A DNA stretch of 64,000 bases. It comes from Oikopleura dioica. Lineage: Eukaryota; Chordata; Appendicularia; Copelata; Oikopleuridae. This document shows, in pieces, positions 58,224 to 64,000 of the stretch; position 1 is the stretch's first letter, and the number at the start of each line of letters is the position of its first letter. The notes below the pieces were generated by a model. It was not told the DNA's origin. It searched no databases and was given only the letters and a program-made list of their open reading frames with translations. The translations under genes and the position numbers were made by a program. The stretch covers positions 15,697,208 through 15,761,207 of the forward strand of contig OU015568.1 in the NCBI GenBank assembly GCA_907165135.1, given 5' to 3'.

Positions 58224-59422
58224 ATGCACAAGAGAAGGTTTTACCAAAAATATTCATCAAGTATTTTTCTCGGCTCATTTTGTACGATTTGCTTGTTCGT
58301 TCTCAATTATGTAAGTCAAGTCTACAAATAAATTTTTTACAGTGAAAACATGGAAGAGTACATGAGAGACCCCTCTTGATTTTAGGACTACGTTTCATCA
58401 TTCGAAAAGCAGAACTATTACCGAATTTCGAACGGCGTCTGCAGCCCAGAATTTATGCCAACCTCTTGGCGTGATAATTCAGCCGCTCAAAAATGGCATG
58501 TTGGTCTTTTGAAAGTACCGCGGTAGGCGATTCTTTTCTTCAAGCTTCTTCCATTTATAGCTGCCCAAAAGGAGAGAGAAGACTGACAGTTATCATCAAA
58601 ACTGCAATTTTAAATCGACAGAGCCGAGATATTCTTCGCAATTACTATTTGAAAATCAAAAGAAAACTGTTGGAAGAAAATGGTATTGAGTTGTCTCATT
58701 ATTTCGTCGTCGGCAGGAAAGAAGACTCGACCGTTGAGGAAAGAGCGACATGTTTTTATAAATAATTTTTGTCTGAAATTATCAAAAAGCTCGGAATAGG
58801 ACGCAGATGACATCATTATTGGAAATTTCGAAGATACTTATGCCAACTTACCCTACAAAACAAAAGCCGCCTATGAATACTTTTCTTTGTGTGAAAACAA
58901 GGAAGACAACGATGACACGAGCACGCTTGTGATCCACGACGATGATACTTGGGTGGATATTGTGGAGATAGTAAAGCTGTTTGGAGACACGGGCCTGCCT
59001 GCCGATGCTGTTTTCGGGAATCATCGCCTTGAAGTTTCCGTTAGAAACGAGTGGATGGACAGAAAAGGATTCGATGTCAACGAAGAAATCTGGCCATATC
59101 ATTATTTGCCAAATTATATCAGTGGACCTTGTGTAATCATGTCTTCGGAGGTAGCTAAGAAGATCTCTCTGTCTGCTAGGTTTTGTTCAAAGGTTATCCC
59201 GTTTGTCACATTGACATATTTAGTGAGTTCAAGATTATACCCGAAATACCTGTCGAAGACGCAGTTTATACCGGCATCTTGCGAGTAAAGAACTGCCTAA
59301 AGCTCGGAAGATTGGGATGGCTCTTAAATAATCACAAAAAATACTGTCTTCATACAGAAAACCAGATCGAAAAACTACAAAAGAAGATAGATGAAACTCT
59401 AACTTCTTTGAGTCTCCTGTAA
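58224..59422 (+). CDS. GT31 glycosyltransferase (beta-1,3-galactosyltransferase-like)
   Basis: Start MHKRRFYQKYSSSIFLGSF gives a short cytoplasmic tail and Golgi anchor before a GTAAGT donor. The luminal domain shows LTVIIKTAILNRQSRDILR, then DDIIIGNFEDTYANLPYKT (the conserved E/D-hxDFxDxYxNLTxKT block of the family), a DDDTWVDI version of the metal-binding DDD motif, YHYLPNYISGPCVIMSS, and EDAVYTGILR (the EDV motif). These support family GT31. Acceptor and donor sugars cannot be told. Introns are short; the order of the small exons at 58316-58500 is uncertain. It sits between a sulfotransferase and secreted proteins, so the cluster is plausibly devoted to glycan building. Confidence 0.85.
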
Positions 59423-59535
59423 TGTCAAACACTTCCTAAAACAGTTTGCCAGCGGATTATTCTAATTTCTCTCTAGAAGAAAGCTGTTTTTTTTCGCGAA
59501 AAGAAATATTTTGACGGAATAAACGAGGAATAAAA

Positions 59536-60347
59536 ATGAGAGCAATTTTTATTTTTTCTATCTTTTTCGCCGGAATAAATGCAAAATTTGAACCTGACTG
59601 TGACGAGGTAGAAATGTTCGAGGCCCTTTGGGAAGGTAACTCAAAATCTGATCGGCAGGATGCAAAAAATTTTTCAGGAAAGGACATTCCGAAGCTAGAG
59701 AAGATCAAGCATGAAAAAGCAGCAGCCTTGTGCAAGTCAACGGAGACCGCGAAGAAGAGAATCTCTCAGCACGCAGCGAAGTCGTTCTTGTTTTATCTGA
59801 CCGGAGAGTTGACAAAATTCAACAAAAATTTCAGCGTGAGTGATTCCTGAAAAAATGTATTGTTGATTACTTTTTAGAAATCAAATCACATCGAATGCAC
59901 GCACCATTCTAATCTGCTAAAAATCACGAAATACTTCCTCACCATCGATTCCGACTTGGTCGACAAGGAAAGGTTAAATAGAGAAGTTAATAAACAAGCA
60001 TGAATGAAAATATTTAACGTTCGCTAAAGGCAGACTCGGAATATTTAGAAGAACTGGATTTTCGACAAATTATCACGAAAACAGCGAAATTGCTGGCAGA
60101 AATGAATCTGAGACTGGCTAGAGAAGATTGCAAGGTTCGATTTGTCAGAAAGCCGCTGATCTGAATTGATATATTTTTTAAGGGAACGGATAATTTCGAG
60201 TTGCTTGTGAACGAGTCGAAAATTCAAGAAATATTAATCAAACTTCAGGAACAGTTTTTCTCCGACTACTTTTTTATGATTAAAAACTTATTTGAAAAAC
60301 TCCAAAAGCAAAAAGAATCTCGACGAATTGAAAAATTAATGCAATGA
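59536..60347 (+). CDS. Secreted helical protein, unknown family
   Basis: Signal peptide MRAIFIFSIFFAGINA with a good cleavage context, then KFEPDCDEVEMFEALWE. Four exons follow: about 59536-59835, 59878-59974, about 60030-60135 (DSEYLEELDFRQIITKTAKL) and about 60181-60347 (NFELLVNESKIQEILIKL), ending RRIEKLMQ. A few cysteines (CDE, LCKST, IECTH, DCK) could form disulfides. All-helical by appearance, about 220 residues. No homologue is recognised; it may be a lineage-specific extracellular factor. Confidence 0.65.
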
Positions 60348-60423
60348 AAAAAACCAAAGATTTTTTCTCTAGAAAAGATATTTTCTTTTTAGATAAAAGT
60401 GGTCGAAGCACAAGCGCGAGAAA

Positions 60424-61149
60424 ATGACTGAATGTATTCAATACGATGGTAAATTGAAGAAAATAGCCCCTTTTCGATCTTTTTTCAGGCGATGAATGCG
60501 TGGAGTGGAGCGAGTACGACTTCGTTTACGACATTGTCAATGGCGAAAATGGCGAGGTGCAGATTCAGCAACCGCCGCCAGAGGTGGAAAAAGCACCCAC
60601 GTTTTCCAACGAAAGAATGAATCCATATAACATGAAGAAATACGGCATCTTGCTCGTCGTTTTCGTCGTCTGTTTCGGCTACTGCTGGTACTGCTGCAAG
60701 AAAAACACAGAAAAGGTGAGTCAAAAGAGCGAAAACTTCATTTATCTAGCTTCAGGTTCAAAAAATGAAAAATGGCGGCGACGGAAAATCTTCCATTTCC
60801 TCCAAATCGGCCGGCATCGGCGGTGGACCAGTCAAAAAGCCGCCAAAAGAGATCTCCGTCCAAATCGATGCGGATTCCGAAGACGCTGACGATGTTCCTC
60901 CAGCGCCATCTGCTGCCCGTGCTTTGCGTTTTTCAAGAAAACAGGCGGAAAAAATGGTGATTCTTTTTCTATACTTACAGTTGTTTCACATTGTTTTAGG
61001 GGGAAGTATTCGTGGAAAAAGTAACGAGGCCATTCAAAAAGCCACAGAAAGGCTACGAAGTAGTCGGATCAGACACTGACTCCGTCGCAGAGGAACATTC
61101 AGAAGCAAACACGGACAAATACGGCTCCGTTTCCGACCGATTCTTTTAG
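60424..61149 (+). CDS. Single-pass membrane protein with acidic ectodomain
   Basis: Exon 1 is tiny (MTECIQYD plus one base, 60424-60448), then a GT-AG intron and an exon with EWSEYDFVYDIVNGENGEVQ, PPPEVEKA, the membrane span KYGILLVVFVVCFGYCWYCC, and a stop-transfer KK. The cytoplasmic side is Ser/Lys/Pro-rich (KSSISSKSAGIGGGPVKKPP), has an acidic stretch (DADSEDADDVPPAP) and ends NTDKYGSVSDRFF. There is no cleavable signal, so it is likely type III or tail-oriented. About 190 residues. No domain is known; KKPP and PPPEVE could bind SH3/WW partners. Confidence 0.65.
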
Positions 61150-61329
61150 CTCGATCTTTTTGTAGCCTCACTGCCCATTTATCGAAATAAATATACTCAC
61201 GCACGATATCATCGGAACGAGAGGAAGGGACGATAAGATCGTCGTTTCCGACTGAGTTGGCATCAGATTGCCAGTTTTCAGAGCATCTACTAGTCAAGTA
61301 GCTTGGTTATTTAGCTTTGAGTCCCTGAA

Positions 61330-62634
61330 ATGAAGTTGAAGTATTTTGAAGAATTGAATTTTTATTTGAAAGAAGCGAAACGAGAGCTGAAAATTTTCAA
61401 ATGGTCTTGCGTTGTTTCCTTTGTTCTGTAAGTTAACTTCCTAGAAATATAGGAATCGACAATCGAGGTTTCTCTGAAACAGTTTTTGACTCATCATTCA
61501 GTTTCTTCTTATCAATCCATTCTGCTCGAAAAAACTCGTTTGAAAACTTCGCGTTTCCAATTGAAAATCGTCTTCCTTACGATGCATCCATCAACTTCTC
61601 CTTATTCCGGTCCTTCAAGCTGCAACGAGAGTTTGAGAATTTAAAGATTCTTGAGGAGACAGTTCAAACTAAAAACATCACAAGGAATGGTTTGCTAACT
61701 GAATAAGAAGGAACAGAGCAGATTGGCCAAACTAGTTAAAGAAACTTGATTGTTATTCCTGAGATAAAACTGACTTACGAAAAAGCTCAAGACTTTTGCG
61801 AGTCCCGTGATGCTCATCTTCCGACAAATTTTCAGAAAACCTCTTTGTTGAATGAATCCTTCTGGGTTGAGTAATACTCAATTTTCGGTATCTTTTTCTA
61901 ATTTGATTCAGAGGAGACGTGAATTTTATCACAAAAGAAGCAAATATTTCCGCTGAAATCAACGATGAGACTTTGGAAAATATGTTCAAGGACCGGAAAA
62001 TTGGACTTAATAATCTTGGTATTTTTTAAAAATGACAATTTTCTCAAAAAAAAACAAGATAATCGAAAAAGAACAAAGATTTATGGAAATCCGATCAGAT
62101 TTTTGGCATGAAAAACCTTGCCATTATCCCATGAAAACCGATTTCTACGGTATTGATAACCCTAACCCTAACCCCATCCCTAATGAAATTTAGAAAAATT
62201 TACGAAGAGCTTTGTTTGTGAAAATGACACATTTACCGAGCTTGGTCTCGTGAAAGTGTGGACTTCAAAAACTATCCACTGCAAAGTCAAAAAACTGACG
62301 AGAGACTTTCTCCTTGAAAACAATCTCTTCAACAATCAGTTTCTCTACAGTAGGGCTTTAATGGAGTCCTTGAAATCGAAGACCTTTTTCTTAGCTAGTT
62401 GGATAAGAGCGTCGACTGCGCCTGGATTCAGCAGAAGGATTTCTGGCTGGACTCTCGCTGAAGCTTGGAAACAAGGACAAGACCAGATGCCGATTTGCTA
62501 TCCAGATTCATGTACGAAAAATAATATTTTTAATGATTAAAATTTCATCAGGGGTCAAGCACTTGGTTCAAGAAGACTCGGAATTGAGAGTTTCCTTGAG
62601 ATCGAAAAATCGAGTTCTCTGCATTCAAAATTAG
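61330..62634 (+). CDS. Type II membrane protein with C-type lectin-like domain(s)
   Basis: MKLKYFEELNFYLKEAKREL then a hydrophobic FKWSCVVSFVL/FFLSIHSA gives an N-terminal anchor. A coiled or linker region (FRSFKLQREFENLKILEE) precedes a CTLD opening LTYEKAQDFCESRDAHLPTN, with ESFWVE, and a later KSFVCEN that matches the closing cysteine of such domains. A second stretch (FLASWIRASTAP, PICYPDSW, RVLCIQN) may be another half-domain or the true end. Calcium-binding EPN/WND motifs are not obvious, so sugar binding is doubtful. Intron 62150-62193 is made of telomere-like repeats. Some exon borders (61690-61740, 61870-61910) are uncertain. Confidence 0.65.
62150..62193 (+). repeat. Telomere-like repeats forming a 44-base intron
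   Basis: GTATTGATAACCCTAACCCTAACCCC... ends TTTAG. It contains three to four CCCTAA-like units. Flanking exons join in phase 1. Confidence 0.8.
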
Positions 62635-62888
62635 AAATAAATGTAAAAAAAAAACGATCTTACAGTGGCTTGAGATTGTAATACGAGGAAGGCGTGTTTA
62701 GGGGACAAGCAAAGACAGTTTTGTGGTTTTTGCAAATTGAATTAAATACTGTCGCCGGGGCAACTGAGTACAGTTCCGCTCTTTTGTCGGGAAGCAGGCG
62801 TAGACACTTTCCATTCATTTCTCAAGAATAAAGATCTCATTTATCGGCATCAATCTTGGCCATTTTTTTCTATCAAAAGACCGGTATC

Positions 62889-63461
62889 ATGGAGCAAGAA
62901 ATATCCTATTTTCAAAATTACAAAGAGCAGCCCGTAAAAAAGGCAGGAGATATTCGCTTCAATTTGAACGGTAGGTTTTCAAGATCAGAAATTAAACTAA
63001 AATATCCAAGCCGAGGAAAAGTCAAGAATCATTCCAGTTCGGGTAAACAGCAGTTACGGACATCGGCCTTTTTACGATACGATAATCGGGCGAGAAAATG
63101 TTCGAATCAACCACTGTCGAGATTTTCTTTCAAAAAATGGCATTGGTCTTTGAAGTATTTGTCTGTAACTCAATAAAATTATAAGCTGCACGAAAAAATG
63201 TTCAAAGAGAAAGTCTTCAAGTCAATAGCCCGTCCTCCCACAAAGTGGATGTTCCAAAGAGAGGCCCCGGAAATACTTGAAATGCATGAAATTCGTCCTC
63301 ACTGCCCAAATTTGTTCAATAGAATGGTACCTTAAAAGTTGATAAAAACTAATGTGCAGTTTTATTTATTCGAAATTTTTTCAATAAATATCAAAGAGGT
63401 TACTCAAATTGTCAATCAGAGTCCAATTGGCAAGGTCAGAACTCTATCATTTCTTTCTTGA
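62889..63461 (+). CDS. Unrecognised small protein, three or four exons
   Basis: Start MEQEISYFQNYKEQPVKKAG; a 40-base GT-AG intron at 62981-63020; then RIIPVRVNSSYGHRPFYDT and NVRINHCRDFLSKNGIG. A following exon around 63195-63325 (EKVFKSIARPPTKWMFQ, EILEMHEIRPHCPNLF) and another after GTGCAG at 63359 (YLFEIFSINIKEVTQIV) look coding. The join at 63142-63195 is not phase-clean with GT-AG and may be non-canonical. No signal peptide or domain is known. Confidence 0.5.
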
Positions 63462-63661
63462 AAAGTTAAACATAGCGAAAAGTCCATCATTTTTCAATAA
63501 TTATCATTCTTTACTGAGTCAAAAGACGTGATATAAATCGCACGGGCAAGCCCAGTTTAGTTTCAAAACATTCAAACACGTTCGAGGAGCAGCACTCGTA
63601 AATAACTAGTCGTAATCATTAGAGGAGCTAACTGCAACACGCACCTCCACCTAGCGCTGGC

Positions 63662-63684
63662 GGGTCAACTGACCCGTATAAAAG
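63662..63684 (+). promoter_or_regulatory. TATA box with adjacent inverted repeat
   Basis: TATAAAAG at 63677-63684 lies 54-61 bases before the next ATG. Immediately upstream, CGGGTCAACTGACCCG (63661-63676) is an inverted repeat of CGGGTCA with a two-base spacer, suited to a dimeric factor. This is the clearest core promoter in the window. Confidence 0.6.
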
Positions 63685-63737
63685 AATGGAAGCCACGAAG
63701 ATAGGCGATAAGAGAGAGAAGGGCAGCACTAAGAAAG

Positions 63738-64000
63738 ATGAAGCTTTCATTAGCTGTCTTGTCTACTGTTTGTGCAAAAAGAGATCCAGAGTAAGTACAT
63801 CTAATTTGATTTAAAAATATGCCAGAAAAATAGAAGTGCGATATCTTTTTATTGGGATCGCTGATTTTCACAAGATATTTTGATCTTATTTTATCCCTAT
63901 TTTCCAGTGCTGAACGTCGCCTCGAGAAAATACGAGGAAAAGCAGCCGAGTACAAAACTTTCGCAGAAAACAATGACAATGTGAGCACCAAGCGCCTCAA
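63738..64000 (+). CDS. Start of a secreted protein, cut by the window edge
   Basis: MKLSLAVLSTVCAKRDP is a short signal peptide-like exon ending at GTAAGT (63791). After TTTTCCAG at about 63907 the next exon reads AERRLEKIRGKAAEYKTFA and continues to the edge. The strong TATA box upstream suggests high or tissue-specific expression. In larvaceans, abundant house proteins (oikosins) are secreted, but there is too little sequence to place it. Confidence 0.6.

Noticed and set aside
61034-61297. 87-codon minus-strand frame
   Set aside because: Antisense shadow of the membrane protein's last exon.

Overview
This window is animal nuclear DNA. The genes are small, close together and broken by very short introns of about 30-65 bases, many near 45-50. 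Same-strand neighbours are separated by only tens to a few hundred bases. A notable share of introns only splice in frame with GA-AG, GG-AG or GC-AG ends. Together with chordate-type genes, trans-splice-like acceptors ahead of downstream start codons, and interstitial TTAGGG-like repeats, this points to a larvacean tunicate, most probably Oikopleura dioica. The species call is an inference. Exon models were made by hand from reading frame, splice phase and remembered protein families; no alignment was run.

Layout. 1-5.7 kb: a partial gene at the edge, a coiled-coil gene whose large intron carries a (CCCAA)n array, a foldback repeat, and a small unrecognised gene, the genes on the minus strand. 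5.7-16.5 kb: gene-poor DNA with an Atoh8-type bHLH gene (+), a 333 bp foldback element and a poorly resolved minus-strand gene. 16.6-21 kb: an F-box/beta-propeller gene interrupted by a MITE, then two convergent four-span membrane protein genes. 21-30.4 kb: a minus-strand run of KAT8 (MOF), a NEK-type kinase and an alpha-integrin-like gene. 31.6-46.5 kb: a plus-strand run of EPG5, mitochondrial EF-G2, ASNSD1, a PP1-docking protein and a photolyase, probably wholly or partly an operon. 46.6-53.2 kb: on the minus strand, a small basic protein, CPSF2 (CPSF100) with a 530 bp transposon inside its coding sequence, a large foldback element, and a ZP-domain protein. 54.5-64 kb: plus-strand cell-surface and secretory genes: an OATP transporter, a Gal-3-O-sulfotransferase, a GT31 glycosyltransferase, a secreted helical protein, a single-pass membrane protein, a C-type lectin, an unknown gene, and the start of a TATA-driven secreted protein.

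The most striking signal is transposon-born introns. At 16648-16892 a 237 bp inverted-repeat element flanked by an 8 bp target duplication sits in the first coding exon of the F-box gene. It can be removed exactly, in frame, as a GT-AG intron whose GT comes from the target duplication and whose AG comes from the element end. At 48795-49324 a 530 bp element with a 9 bp target duplication splits one CPSF2 exon, and removing it plus one duplication restores the frame exactly. Several other introns here use GA, GG or GC donors, which fits a permissive spliceosome that tolerates such insertions. The same MITE family occurs three more times, twice inside KAT8 introns.
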